Assembly (NCBI GenBank): GCA_001898035.1
Contig: MKRX01000006.1
Span: forward strand, 638,150 to 702,149
Length of the DNA: 64,000 nucleotides
Origin: Armatimonadetes bacterium 55-13
GTDB lineage: Bacteria; Armatimonadota; Fimbriimonadia; Fimbriimonadales; Fimbriimonadaceae
Reading direction: 5' to 3'
Under the pieces are notes generated by a model that worked only from the letters and a program-made list of their open reading frames with translations, searched no databases and had not been told where the DNA came from. Positions 27,436-36,352 of the stretch are shown here, in pieces. Position 1 is the stretch's first letter. Each line of letters begins with the position of its first letter. The position numbers were made by a program, and so were the translations under genes.

Positions 27436-27462
27436 ATGGGCGGCGTTGAATTCGCCGCCCAT
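27436..27462 (+). repeat. Intergenic hairpin between binding protein and ATPase genes
   Basis: A perfect 10-bp GC-rich stem (27436-27445 with 27453-27462) with a 7-base loop and no T-run. In binding-protein operons such hairpins stabilise the upstream mRNA segment and cause excess of the binding protein; that role is inferred here. Confidence 0.6.
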
Positions 27463-27494
27463 TCGCGAGTACGAACTCAACCGCGTCTGAGAAG

Positions 27495-28952
27495 ATGTCT
27501 TTTCTTGAACTCAATAACATAACCAAGCGCTTCGGCGCGACCCTTGCGCTAGACGGCGTTTCCCTCGCGGTTGAGAAAGGCGAAGTCCACGCCCTCGTCG
27601 GCGAGAATGGCTCTGGTAAGAGCACCCTGATGAAGATCCTCGCAGGGGCTCAGCCGCAAGACAGCGGAAATATGGTGCTGGATGGAAAGCCTTTCAATCC
27701 TCGCAATCCGCTCGATGCCCGTCAACAAGGCATCGCCATGATCTACCAAGAGCTTGCGCTTTGTCCTGATCTCAATGTCGCTGAGAACATCCTGCTCGGC
27801 CTCGAGGACGCCAAGAATGGCATCGTAGACCGAAAGGAAAGCGAACGCCGAGCGCGGGAGGCGTTGGCAACACTTGGGTACCCCGAAGTAGATGTAACCA
27901 CGCCGGTTCGTAATCTTCCCATCGCAGTGCGACAAGTAGTTGAGATTGCCAGAGCCGTTGCTCTTGGCTCCAAGGTCGTCATCCTGGATGAGCCAACCAG
28001 CAGCTTGACTCAGGCCGACGTGGAGAAGCTATTCAAAGTCATCGAATCGCTTCGAACTGCCGGACATGCCGTCGTTTATATTTCTCACTTCCTTGAGGAA
28101 ATCAAACGAATTTGTGATCGACTAACGGTTCTGCGCGATGGTGTCTACATCGGTTCTGCGAACGTGGCCGAAGTAACGGCCGACGACATTGTCTCGATGA
28201 TGGTTGGCCGAGACATTGCCGAGTTGTATCCCCACTCCACACGACAACCGGGCGAAGTCGTGCTCGAACTGGCCAACCTTGAGACGATTAAGGGCAGATC
28301 CACTCTGCAGCTTCGACGGGGCGAAGTGGTGGGAGTGGCTGGCTTGAATGGCTCGGGACGATCCGAACTCTTACGATCCATCTTCGGACTTGATCCGGTG
28401 AAGAGCGGCGAGATCAAGGTTGGAATCGTTGAAGGCTACCGACCGCCTGCAAAACGTTGGGAAGAAGGCATCGGAATGCTTAGCGAAGACCGAAAGCTTG
28501 AAGGTCTCGCCCTGGGCATGCCAATTGCCGACAACATCTTGCTCACCAAGCTGCCGCGCATCATCTCCACCCCCAAGCACCTGGCGGAAGGAGAGATTTG
28601 GATCGAGAAAATGCGCGTGAAGTGCCAAGGCCCCCAGCAGCCGGTAGGGGAACTCAGTGGGGGAAATCAGCAAAAGGTCGCGATCGGCCGATTGCTTCAC
28701 CACGGTGTGGACGTCCTCTTGCTGGACGAGCCGACTCGAGGCATCGACGTCGGAAGCAAGCAACAGATTTATCAATTGATCGACCAATTGGCGATGGAGG
28801 GTAAGGCGATTTTGATGGTGAGCAGTTATTTGCCCGAACTGCAGGGCATGTGCGACCGCATCGCGGTCATGCACAAAGGTGATTTGGGAGAAGCTCGCAG
28901 AACAAAGGAAATCACTGCGGAAGACATCATGCGTGAGGCGGCAGGCATTTGA
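27495..28952 (+). CDS. Sugar ABC transporter ATPase, double ABC module (RbsA/MglA type)
   Basis: 485 aa with two ATPase modules. Module 1 has Walker A GENGSGKST (36-44), Walker B VVILDEPTSSLT and a weak signature PIAVRQVVEIARA. Module 2 has the degenerate Walker A GLNGSGRSE (Lys to Arg, normal for this family), the signature LSGGNQQKVAIGRLL and Walker B VLLLDEPTRGIDVGSK. It powers uptake of the sugar through the next gene's permease. It overlaps that gene by four bases. Confidence 0.94.
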   Translation: MSFLELNNITKRFGATLALDGVSLAVEKGEVHALVGENGSGKSTLMKILAGAQPQDSGNMVLDGKPFNPRNPLDARQQGIAMIYQELALCPDLNVAENILLGLEDAKNGIVDRKESERRAREALATLGYPEVDVTTPVRNLPIAVRQVVEIARAVALGSKVVILDEPTSSLTQADVEKLFKVIESLRTAGHAVVYISHFLEEIKRICDRLTVLRDGVYIGSANVAEVTADDIVSMMVGRDIAELYPHSTRQPGEVVLELANLETIKGRSTLQLRRGEVVGVAGLNGSGRSELLRSIFGLDPVKSGEIKVGIVEGYRPPAKRWEEGIGMLSEDRKLEGLALGMPIADNILLTKLPRIISTPKHLAEGEIWIEKMRVKCQGPQQPVGELSGGNQQKVAIGRLLHHGVDVLLLDEPTRGIDVGSKQQIYQLIDQLAMEGKAILMVSSYLPELQGMCDRIAVMHKGDLGEARRTKEITAEDIMREAAGI

Positions 28953-29923
28953 AACGACTTAAACTTGGCTCGGCGATCAATGTCATTGGTCTGCTTGTAG
29001 CATGGGTATTGATCTTTGGAATCTTTGTCGTCTTGCTCCATATGCAGGATAAGTCAGGCTTTTTGAGTCTGATTAACATCGAGACTATCCTTCGTCAATC
29101 CAGTTCGGTTTGTCTGGCGGCGCTCGGGATGACCCTGGTCATCATCACCGGAGGTATCGACCTCTCGGTTGGCTCCGTTGTCGCCTTCGTGACGGTCGCC
29201 GTCGCTTGGTGTCTCAACAAAGGCGTGTCTCCCTATGTCGCTTTGGGTGGAGGGCTGGTCGCGGGAACCCTATGCGGCATCCTCAATGGTCTTTTGATCA
29301 CTCGACTCAAGGTCGGACCGTTTATCGTGACTTTGGCCACCATGCTCATTGCCCGCGGTGCGGCGAAAGGCATGGCAAATGAGCAAAAGATCGACGCTCC
29401 GATTACATGGCTCAACGACCTGCTGGCAGTTCTGCCCCAAGGCGAGAAATGGAAGATATTCCCGATTGGCGTTTGGATCATGATCGTCTTGGCCTTTGTC
29501 GTGTCGTGGATATTGAACTCCACTCGCTTTGGCCGACATGTTGTGGCCGTGGGTTCAAACGAGAATGCCGCTCGCCTTTGCGGAGTGCCTGTTGAGCGCG
29601 TCAAGCTCCTGGTTTACATCCTCATGGGCTTACTCGCCGGATTCGCCGGCTTGATGGTCTTCGCGCGCCTCTCGGTAGGCGACCCCACCACCAGTCAGGG
29701 GTTTGAGTTGAGCGTCATCGCCGCCGTCGTCATCGGCGGCGCCTCTCTCTCGGGGGGTTCTGGCTCTATCCTCGGCGCGATCATCGGCGCACTCATCATG
29801 GCCACGATTAACTCGGGCTGCTCCCAGTTGGGATTATCCAACTGGGTACAGGAGATGATCACGGGAGTGATCATCGTCGTCTCCGTGATGCTGGACAGAA
29901 TTCGCTTAAAGCGCGCCACTTAA
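28949..29923 (+). CDS. Sugar ABC transporter permease (RbsC type)
   Basis: 324 aa with 8-10 hydrophobic segments. Family motifs are ALGMTLVIITGGIDLSVGSVVAF near the N-terminus, GPFIVTLATMLIARG, and VIAAVVIGGASLSGGSGSILGAIIGALIMATINSG near the C-terminus. The start is TTG/ATG-like at 28949 inside the preceding stop region, so translation is coupled. Its stop overlaps the stop of the convergent aldo/keto reductase by four bases. Confidence 0.94.
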   Translation: MKRLKLGSAINVIGLLVAWVLIFGIFVVLLHMQDKSGFLSLINIETILRQSSSVCLAALGMTLVIITGGIDLSVGSVVAFVTVAVAWCLNKGVSPYVALGGGLVAGTLCGILNGLLITRLKVGPFIVTLATMLIARGAAKGMANEQKIDAPITWLNDLLAVLPQGEKWKIFPIGVWIMIVLAFVVSWILNSTRFGRHVVAVGSNENAARLCGVPVERVKLLVYILMGLLAGFAGLMVFARLSVGDPTTSQGFELSVIAAVVIGGASLSGGSGSILGAIIGALIMATINSGCSQLGLSNWVQEMITGVIIVVSVMLDRIRLKRAT

Positions 29924-30867
29924 GGAAGCGACGCGCCCCGAGCGGCGACCAAAATTCGGTACCAATCTTCGCGGTCCAAGTCGATAGCATCGGCTTGGAC
30001 CGCGTCTTTGATGTGACTCGGGTTCGTTGAACCTACGATAGGAATGATCCCACTCGGATGCTTGAGCAACCAAGCCAGCGCGATCACCGTTCTCGATACC
30101 TCGTACTTCGCCGCAATTTCGTCCAGAGTTTCCTGGACCTTTCGTCGGAGTTCCACTTGAGGGTTATCGTCGGCGACTTTACCACCCGCACCTAGCCACC
30201 CTCCGCCCAGGGGACTCCACGAGAGCGGAGTGATTGACTTCTCGATGCATTGATCCAGGGTTCCATCGACAAAGCAATCGAGCCGCCCCAGATGGATCTC
30301 CACCTGATTCACCACCAACGGAAACGAAAGCGCCGATTGCAGAGCGGAGACGAATGACGGCACAAAGTTTGAAACGCCGAAATAGCGAACTTTGCCTTGC
30401 TCCTTGAGTGTTGTAAACGCTTCTGCAATCTCTGCCGGATCCATGAGAAGATCCGGTCGATGCAGTTGGTAAATCTCAATCGTCTCCACACCCAACCGCT
30501 TCAGAGACTGCTCGCAGGACCACAGGATGTGTTCGGCCGAGAAATCGTAGCGATGGGGCGAGTCCGCATGAGGTTCTCCAGAAAAACGAATCCCACATTT
30601 GGTGGCGATCTGCGTTTCTTGGCGGAGCGATGGAGAGTCTTTCAGGACCTCACCATGAATCGCTTCGCACTCCCCTCGGCAGTAGATGTCCGCGTGGTCA
30701 AAAAGGTTGTAGCCCGCATCGTAAGCAGCCAGAATGGCTCGCTTTCCCTTCTCTCGCATCTCGGTCGTAATGTCTGCCGGGGTCCATGTCCCCGCCACCC
30801 TCATGCAGCCATAACTCAATCGTGCCGATTCAAGGTCGGAAAGACCCACTTTCTGCCGCTTCATCAC
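29920..30867 (-). CDS. Aldo/keto reductase (YdhF type)
   Basis: 315 aa NAD(P)H-dependent oxidoreductase of the AKR superfamily. Catalytic tetrad candidates: Asp and Tyr in DHADIYCRGECE, Lys in ATKCG and His in YQLHRPDLL. The cofactor region is GIIPIVGSTNPSHIKDAV. The N-terminus SRLSYGCMRVAG-like and the C-terminus fit the YdhF group. It lies convergent to the sugar importer; its substrate is unknown. Either Met1 or Met2 may start. Confidence 0.9.
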   Translation of the reverse strand: MMKRQKVGLSDLESARLSYGCMRVAGTWTPADITTEMREKGKRAILAAYDAGYNLFDHADIYCRGECEAIHGEVLKDSPSLRQETQIATKCGIRFSGEPHADSPHRYDFSAEHILWSCEQSLKRLGVETIEIYQLHRPDLLMDPAEIAEAFTTLKEQGKVRYFGVSNFVPSFVSALQSALSFPLVVNQVEIHLGRLDCFVDGTLDQCIEKSITPLSWSPLGGGWLGAGGKVADDNPQVELRRKVQETLDEIAAKYEVSRTVIALAWLLKHPSGIIPIVGSTNPSHIKDAVQADAIDLDREDWYRILVAARGASLP

Positions 30868-30921
30868 CCAACTATGCCCCTATTTCCCTAAGGAAATCGC
30901 CATTACGCGCCGAAAACAACG

Positions 30922-31110
30922 ATGGCGATGAATATCTCAAGCACTTCCGGAGTCGATGCCGCGCTCACAGCCGTGCAAAGCGTAGAGGACAAGCGCGCGG
31001 GTCTTCAGATTGCCTTATTGCGTAAGTCTCTGGACTCTCAACAGCAACAAGCGGCAGACCTCATGAAACTTCTTGAGGGAAAGGGCCAGCAGATAGACCT
31101 GCGAGTCTAA
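30922..31110 (+). CDS. YjfB-family putative motility protein
   Basis: 62 aa. Sequence MAMNISSTSG...TAVQSVEDKRAGLQIALLRKSLDSQQQQAADLMKLLEG matches the short YjfB family: a polar start, an amphipathic helix with a central K.LD..QQQAA.L...L. The family is tied to motility only by genome association. No flagellar basal-body genes are adjacent here; flagellin is 25 kb away. The start may be Met1 or Met3. Confidence 0.7.
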   Translation: MAMNISSTSGVDAALTAVQSVEDKRAGLQIALLRKSLDSQQQQAADLMKLLEGKGQQIDLRV

Positions 31111-31157
31111 ATAAATTGCCCTATAGCACTCGTCGAAGTTCGGTAAACTTATAGCCC

Positions 31158-31430
31158 GTGCCCGATAAGAAGCCAGAAAAGCCTCTGCCGAAGCCAGTGT
31201 GGTTCAAAAACACCTATTTTTGGATCGCAGGATTTCTATTCATCCTCGGCTTTATCGGCCTCCCCTTTGTTGGCGGTGACGCCGCGATTCGCGATCCTGG
31301 TCAAAAGCGAGAGGGTTGGCTATTTCTGCTCTACTTTGGCGCCGCCGCCGTCATGCTCATCAATGGCTACATCAGCCATCAGCAAACGGTTCAGCACTAT
31401 CGGGAAACAGTTGGAGAAGTAACGGAATGA
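31158..31430 (+). CDS. Small two-helix membrane protein
   Basis: 90 aa from GTG 31158. A charged Pro/Lys-rich start (PDKKPEKPLPKPVW) is followed by two hydrophobic segments, about residues 21-39 and 54-72. No family is recognised. Its stop TGA overlaps the ATG of the following zinc-ribbon gene (ATGA), so the two are coupled. Confidence 0.6.
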   Translation: MPDKKPEKPLPKPVWFKNTYFWIAGFLFILGFIGLPFVGGDAAIRDPGQKREGWLFLLYFGAAAVMLINGYISHQQTVQHYRETVGEVTE

Positions 31431-31627
31431 TTCAATGTGCGTGCGGAAAGACGCTCGACAAGGTGCCTACCTGGCTGGCCAATGCAAAGGTCGCCTTCGT
31501 TTGCAACAATTGCCCCAACCGACAGGCTAAGAACATCGCGTTCTTGCAGTTGGAATCCGAGATGCCTCAGACCCCCAAGCTCGATGAGGACCTCGACGAG
31601 ACCGAAGAAGAAGAAGACGAGGACTAA
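31427..31627 (+). CDS. Small zinc-ribbon-like protein with acidic tail
   Basis: 66 aa beginning MIQCACGKTLDKVPTWLANAKVAFVCNNCPNRQ. The pairs CAC and CNNC form a four-cysteine zinc ribbon. The C-terminal 15 residues are almost all Glu/Asp. The start overlaps the stop of the upstream membrane protein by four bases. The function is unknown; the acidic tail suggests protein or basic-surface interaction. Confidence 0.65.
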   Translation: MIQCACGKTLDKVPTWLANAKVAFVCNNCPNRQAKNIAFLQLESEMPQTPKLDEDLDETEEEEDED

Positions 31628-31887
31628 GCTGCTCGCGGCCGCGCGCTGAGGCAGACAAACTGCTTCGGCGTGTGGTGAAGTCCCAACTCACACGCGCATC
31701 GAAGTCGAAGCTCTCGAGGCGTGAGTTCCGTAGAGTCAAGAAGGGTCACATGGGCCCTCATCTCTCCCGATTCGAACCAGACCGACGCATCGATCACATC
31801 CGGCTGGGTGAGCAGGTAGTGCTCTGTGATCTTCGGATCCACTCGATTCAGATAGATGACGTTATCCACCAAATGGATCATCGGCAT
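31624..31887 (-). CDS. Orphan domain resembling the C-terminal domain of AMP-forming acyl-CoA synthetases
   Basis: 87 aa if started at the ATG at 31887, just beyond the ispE stop; an upstream start would overlap ispE by 61 bases. The sequence follows the AMP-binding C-terminal domain pattern: DNVIYLNRVDPKITEHYLLTQP.V.DASV, GEMRAHVTLLDSTELTPRELR, then LGLHHTPKQFVCLSARPR. It stops before the catalytic Lys loop and has no adenylation domain. It may be a decayed fragment or a small binding protein. It overlaps the stop of the opposite zinc-ribbon gene by four bases. Confidence 0.55.
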   Translation of the reverse strand: MPMIHLVDNVIYLNRVDPKITEHYLLTQPDVIDASVWFESGEMRAHVTLLDSTELTPRELRLRCACELGLHHTPKQFVCLSARPRAA

Positions 31888-31901
31888 AAAGAAGGCAATC
31901 T

Positions 31902-32729
31902 TTAGCCTGAGATTCTTACGAGACTGAGGCTCTCCTTTCTGGTGAGAAGGGGCGCTACCCAAACCTGGCCCAACTGCTCTTCCTCAGCGCGCTTCTGAGC
32001 AGCCAGCGCTGCATCTTCCGACTCGAAGAGTCCAAATAATGCCGAACCTGAACCACTTAAGCCCGCATTTGTTGCGCCAAAGACCCCGAGCCGCTCTATG
32101 GTATCGGTGCATTGGCAAGGCGCTACCCGCTCGAAGTCATTGTAAACGGCATCTCCCTCAAAGTCCTTCCACTCGTAAGTAAGTTCGTCCAGGGCCTGGT
32201 ACATAGCAGGCGTAGAGCAACCAACCGAAGGCTTTACGATGACCGTCCAGCTCGGTTCTGGATCATTTAAGGGCTCCAAGATATCTCCATAGCCCGTGGC
32301 CTTGGCCCGCCCACCCACCAAGAAAAAGGGAACGTCCGCCCCAACGGCCTTGGCCACCGTTAAGGCATCTCGCTCAGAAAGCCGTTCAGGATGCAAGTAA
32401 CGCATCGCACGGATTATTCCCGCGCCGTCCGAGGACCCGCCTCCCAAACCCGCCTCGGACGGAATGCGCTTCTCGATCTCGATCCTCATTGCGGGAAGAT
32501 CGGTGTACTCCGCCATCAGACGAAGCGCTTTCGTTACCGTGTTGCTCTCAGGCACATCGGCGCCCAAGAAGTCGACGGTAGTCTCGGAGACGTCCAGGTC
32601 GATGCGCATGGCGTCGTACAGCCCTACTGCCTGGAAGATCGACCGGATCGGGTGGTAGCCACGAGTGTCGATGGGTCCTACCGCTAGAAAGAGGTTGAGT
32701 TTGGCAGGGCAGGAAACGATGAGTGACAT
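31902..32729 (-). CDS. ispE: 4-diphosphocytidyl-2-C-methyl-D-erythritol kinase
   Basis: 275 aa GHMP kinase of the non-mevalonate isoprenoid pathway; it phosphorylates CDP-ME at the 2-hydroxyl. The N-terminal CPAKLNLFLAVG carries the substrate-binding Lys and Asn (PAKLNL). The ATP loop IPSEAGLGGGSSDGAG and the C-terminal GLSGSGSALFGLF (motif 3) are clear. The length is normal. The start at 32729 directly precedes MSLIVSCPAKLN. Confidence 0.95.
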   Translation of the reverse strand: MSLIVSCPAKLNLFLAVGPIDTRGYHPIRSIFQAVGLYDAMRIDLDVSETTVDFLGADVPESNTVTKALRLMAEYTDLPAMRIEIEKRIPSEAGLGGGSSDGAGIIRAMRYLHPERLSERDALTVAKAVGADVPFFLVGGRAKATGYGDILEPLNDPEPSWTVIVKPSVGCSTPAMYQALDELTYEWKDFEGDAVYNDFERVAPCQCTDTIERLGVFGATNAGLSGSGSALFGLFESEDAALAAQKRAEEEQLGQVWVAPLLTRKESLSLVRISG

Positions 32730-32767
32730 GGTCCGCTTGAATTATGAATCCAAGCGAACCAGACGGT

Positions 32768-33499
32768 TTACTTCTTCTCCTCGTCGATCCCTTCGATCAA
32801 GAACTTGGAGAAAGCCTCGTACAATTCTTTGGCGGTCACGGACTTGGGTGACGAAGGATTCGGAATATCCGAGTCCGGGACATCCACTTTTCGTAGCCGC
32901 AAGGTCTCGACCATTGTCGTCTTGTCCACCTTGGTAATCTCTTTCATCACCACCGGGTCCTCATCCTTGGTGACGGACGTGTAGCTCGTGGCCCTCCCCA
33001 GAGATTGCTTCATCTCCTGTACCGCGATTCCTTGGACGGTGTAGATTGCTTGAGAAGCCAGGGCCTGGCTACTCATCGCGCCAAGCGAATTCGAGAACGC
33101 CGCTGAGAAAAGGCTGTTGGTGAGAACACCCGTCAGGCCACCCAAGAGATTTCCGCCCAAACCGCCCAGAATGCCTTTCTTCTTGGGCTTCGGCCCGGCT
33201 GCGTTGGCATACACCTTGGCAAAGTAGCTGACGCTGGCAACGGGTTCGTCTTCCTTTGGAGCGGGCGAGGTGTAGGCCTCTTCGCCGATGATCAAGGTGA
33301 TGTTGCCGGATGACGAATCGTTGATGATCCACGCCTTCTTATCGTTGACGTTGATCAAGGTCGCCTTTCGATTGTCGAGATTCAACTCGTCGTGAATCAC
33401 TTGCAGTTTGGTGCTCCCGCCATCGGTATCCCGAAATAGGGTCACGTACTCATTTGCTGAACTATAAAAAACCGCCGAAGCGATGAAAGTAATTAGCAT
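32768..33499 (-). CDS. Hypothetical exported protein with glycine-rich centre
   Basis: 243 aa, unrecognised. The N-terminus MLITFIASAVFYSSANEYVTLF is a plausible signal peptide. Residues about 100-135 (KKKGILGGLGGNLLGGLTGVLTN) are Gly/Leu-rich and could be membrane-active. The rest is polar with a charged C-terminus ending IEGIDEEKK. It lies between ispE and the LuxR regulator on the same strand. Confidence 0.6.
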   Translation of the reverse strand: MLITFIASAVFYSSANEYVTLFRDTDGGSTKLQVIHDELNLDNRKATLINVNDKKAWIINDSSSGNITLIIGEEAYTSPAPKEDEPVASVSYFAKVYANAAGPKPKKKGILGGLGGNLLGGLTGVLTNSLFSAAFSNSLGAMSSQALASQAIYTVQGIAVQEMKQSLGRATSYTSVTKDEDPVVMKEITKVDKTTMVETLRLRKVDVPDSDIPNPSSPKSVTAKELYEAFSKFLIEGIDEEKK

Positions 33500-33597
33500 C
33501 GATGCTCCTTGGATTTGCGACTCTCCGTTCGCTTTCCATCCTTATGATGGATGGGCCCGCCAAAGAAGCGCGTCACACCAAAGTGCCAATTTCAGCG

Positions 33598-36219
33598 CTA
33601 TGTGTGCAATATCTCGCTGGCAATCTTCGCCGCCTTGGTGCGGCTATTCACGCCCAACTTAGTCAGCAAGTGGGTGACATGTCTCTTCACCGTGAAAGGA
33701 CTGATTACCAGTCGCTCAGCGATCTCAGTGTTGGAAGCGCCTGCCGCCACTAACTCCAGCACTTCAATCTCCCGCGGGGTCAGCTTCTCCTCGGTGCCCG
33801 GAATGATCACCACTCGATGTTCGGCAGTCGGCAATGAGGCAGCGAGAATCTTCACGGGCGTTGCCTCGGGAATATCGACGATCTCCAACAGCGGTTCCAG
33901 AATCTCTCGGCCGGTCATGAAGAGAAGGCCGGGGCGAGCATTCTCATATTCGCGTTTAATGGCCACCTCGGCCATCTTTCGCGCTTCTTCATACTCACCT
34001 TTTTGCAGTTTAAAATAAGCCAACGCTAGATTGGGATCGGCCACCACGACGAGGTTGGGCCACTTCTCAAGCAAGTCCGCCGAGGTCTGGAAATAGGCCT
34101 GAGCTCGGTCCATTCTTCCCTCCGCCATGGCAATGTAGGCCTTGCCTGTCACTCGGAACCATTCGGCGGTTGGCCAGCGAGACTCCAGTGAACCCGTCGC
34201 CTCCTTCGAGTAGGCTTTGGCCTTCAGAATGTTCTTCTTAGCCAGGGCCACCCGGACGAGGTGCAGAGTATAGAGATCAAGCCAGGGCCTCGGATGGGTT
34301 GCCCGATGCTTTGAATTGATCACTTCCTTGCCTCGGGCCAAACATTGCTCCGCTCCCTCCAACTGTCCGAGGTGGACATAACACATGGGGATCATTCGGC
34401 AAATATCGACGATGATGTTGTGCAAGCCGCCAAACCGATCGCTAATTGCCAGCGCTTTCTCGCCAAATTCAATTGCTCCTTCCCAATTCCCTTTACACAT
34501 CTGGAGATAGCACTCCAGAAGGTGTACGTGAGCGCGCTGAGGAGTTTCTCGCCCTCTAATTGCCGACTGGAGGATGGGAAGAATCTCCTCAAGGCGCTGA
34601 GCCACTCGAGGAATTCTAAAGATAGGTCCATTGAATGCGGCTACCAATTCATAGAGTAAAGCGGCATTCCCACTGGCCAGGGCCATGTCCAATGCAATCG
34701 CGGCATCCTCTCCCGCTCCGTCGTAATCGCCATTCAGGCCGCGCAGCCAGGCCCGTGTGCAATAGAGGGACATTCTCGCCGTTTCGTCGACATCCGAAGC
34801 AAGCGCCTCCTCTGTATTCTTCCAAACCGTGGTGAGGTCGCTGAAGGTCCAACCAATACTGACCAATCGCGCTTTTGCGTAGCCGATGGCGAGATCGTCA
34901 GTTTTCTCCATGATGGAGACGGCTAATTCAAGTTCGTGTCTGGCTTCCGCGAATCGCCATCGTTCCGTGTGGCAGAAGCCTAGCAAGAAGTGCAGAATGC
35001 CAGAATCGGAACATTGCTCCTGAGGGATGGATTCTAGGATGTGCTGCAGGCTGGAGATATTCGCTTCGGATTGAATGCCAACGACGTCTTTGCGTAGTCG
35101 AGCCAAAGCCAAATCGTACAAGTTGGCGTTCACCAACATTCTCGCCGCAATCAATGGGTTGTCGCTAGCATCTGCCGCTCGAGAAAATAGCTCGGCAATC
35201 TCAGTAAGCGGTAATGCTTGGAGTCGGGTTTGAAGGAAGTCTCGAAAGATGTCGTGAATGCGGTAGGAGTTTTGGATCGGGTCCAAGGCCTCCACGAATC
35301 GATTCTGAGAGTGAATTCTCTTGAGTTGGGCCGAGTTGACTTCTTTATCCAGGACCCTGGAACAAGCGATAGGATCGAGAATCTCAAGCATCGCGCATCG
35401 CACCATCAGCCAGCGGTCCTCATCGGACATCTGCCCCAAGACCTCGGTCTCCAAATACTCAAGCCAGGTCGGAAGCTTGGCCTCCAAAGCGGTGTCGATT
35501 CCTCCGCCGGATGCGCTGTGTAAGAGGTTCAGGCCCGCAGTCCAGCCACCCGTGCGTTCGAGAATTCTCGCCACTTGCTCGTCTGACACTTCAAGGTTAA
35601 GGCTTTCACGCAAGAAGTCAGCGGTTTCGTCTTCCGTAAGTTGCAGATCCCGTAAGTCGAAATCCAGGATGTCCCCGCGGGAATGCCATCTCGCATAGGG
35701 CAGATTGAGCTTGATACGAGAGCCCGTCATCACGCGGACTTGCTCCGGCAACAACTCCAAGAGATCGGCCAACATGGCTTCCGCGGCTGGATCTTCCAGT
35801 CGATGCAGATCGTCGATCACTAGCAGGATAGGTTCGTGAACGAACTCAGCAATTTCGTCCGCAAGCATGACGGCCATCCGCTGAGGGACGCTCTGCTCGA
35901 TGATGGAAGTGTGCGCCGCATCCTGAATCGCGCTGCGCAGCAAGGGAAATGCTGCTCGGCAGGCGGAGAGGATCCCCGTAGCCAAATCGTGGAGAGTATC
36001 TCCCTGCGTCAGGGTCAGCCAACATACGCGCTCGGTTTCTTTCCGCTGCTCCCCGATCGAGGCCATCAAGGTGGTCTTGCCATAACCCGCAGGAGCAATG
36101 ACATTTATCCATCGAGGCGCCGGGCTCATCGCCGCCACTCGACCTAGCAGGCGGGAGCGCCGTAGGACATTGGACCTCAACGTGGGCTGTTGTAAGCGGC
36201 TGGACGACGCGCGAATCAC
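33598..36219 (-). CDS. MalT-like LuxR-family transcriptional regulator (STAND ATPase)
   Basis: 873 aa. The N-terminal NTPase has Walker A APAGYGKTT (42-50) and Walker B PILLVIDDLHRL near 135. The middle of about 450 residues is helical repeats (TPR/MalT sensor type). The C-terminus is a LuxR helix-turn-helix: LTPREIEVLELVAAGASNTEIAERL.IS..TVKRHVTHLLTKLGV. Such proteins bind a small inducer and ATP, oligomerise and activate transcription. The start is GTG at 36219. It is divergent from the secreted protein gene at 36353, a possible target. Confidence 0.9.
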   Translation of the reverse strand: MIRASSSRLQQPTLRSNVLRRSRLLGRVAAMSPAPRWINVIAPAGYGKTTLMASIGEQRKETERVCWLTLTQGDTLHDLATGILSACRAAFPLLRSAIQDAAHTSIIEQSVPQRMAVMLADEIAEFVHEPILLVIDDLHRLEDPAAEAMLADLLELLPEQVRVMTGSRIKLNLPYARWHSRGDILDFDLRDLQLTEDETADFLRESLNLEVSDEQVARILERTGGWTAGLNLLHSASGGGIDTALEAKLPTWLEYLETEVLGQMSDEDRWLMVRCAMLEILDPIACSRVLDKEVNSAQLKRIHSQNRFVEALDPIQNSYRIHDIFRDFLQTRLQALPLTEIAELFSRAADASDNPLIAARMLVNANLYDLALARLRKDVVGIQSEANISSLQHILESIPQEQCSDSGILHFLLGFCHTERWRFAEARHELELAVSIMEKTDDLAIGYAKARLVSIGWTFSDLTTVWKNTEEALASDVDETARMSLYCTRAWLRGLNGDYDGAGEDAAIALDMALASGNAALLYELVAAFNGPIFRIPRVAQRLEEILPILQSAIRGRETPQRAHVHLLECYLQMCKGNWEGAIEFGEKALAISDRFGGLHNIIVDICRMIPMCYVHLGQLEGAEQCLARGKEVINSKHRATHPRPWLDLYTLHLVRVALAKKNILKAKAYSKEATGSLESRWPTAEWFRVTGKAYIAMAEGRMDRAQAYFQTSADLLEKWPNLVVVADPNLALAYFKLQKGEYEEARKMAEVAIKREYENARPGLLFMTGREILEPLLEIVDIPEATPVKILAASLPTAEHRVVIIPGTEEKLTPREIEVLELVAAGASNTEIAERLVISPFTVKRHVTHLLTKLGVNSRTKAAKIASEILHT

Positions 36220-36352
36220 TCTGGTTAGCTTGACTTTAACTTAGCTTGGAATCAAGCCCTCTGGGACAAAAAATGGCACCTTTGGACGATTTGCCCGTGC
36301 AGAACTACCCCCGCATACTCCACCCCGCATACCCAGCGAAGGATGTAACTGA

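Noticed and set aside
36272-36295. TGGCAC resembling a sigma-54 -24 element upstream of the secreted protein
   Set aside because: No GC at the required -12 distance; the second copy is also off by one base.
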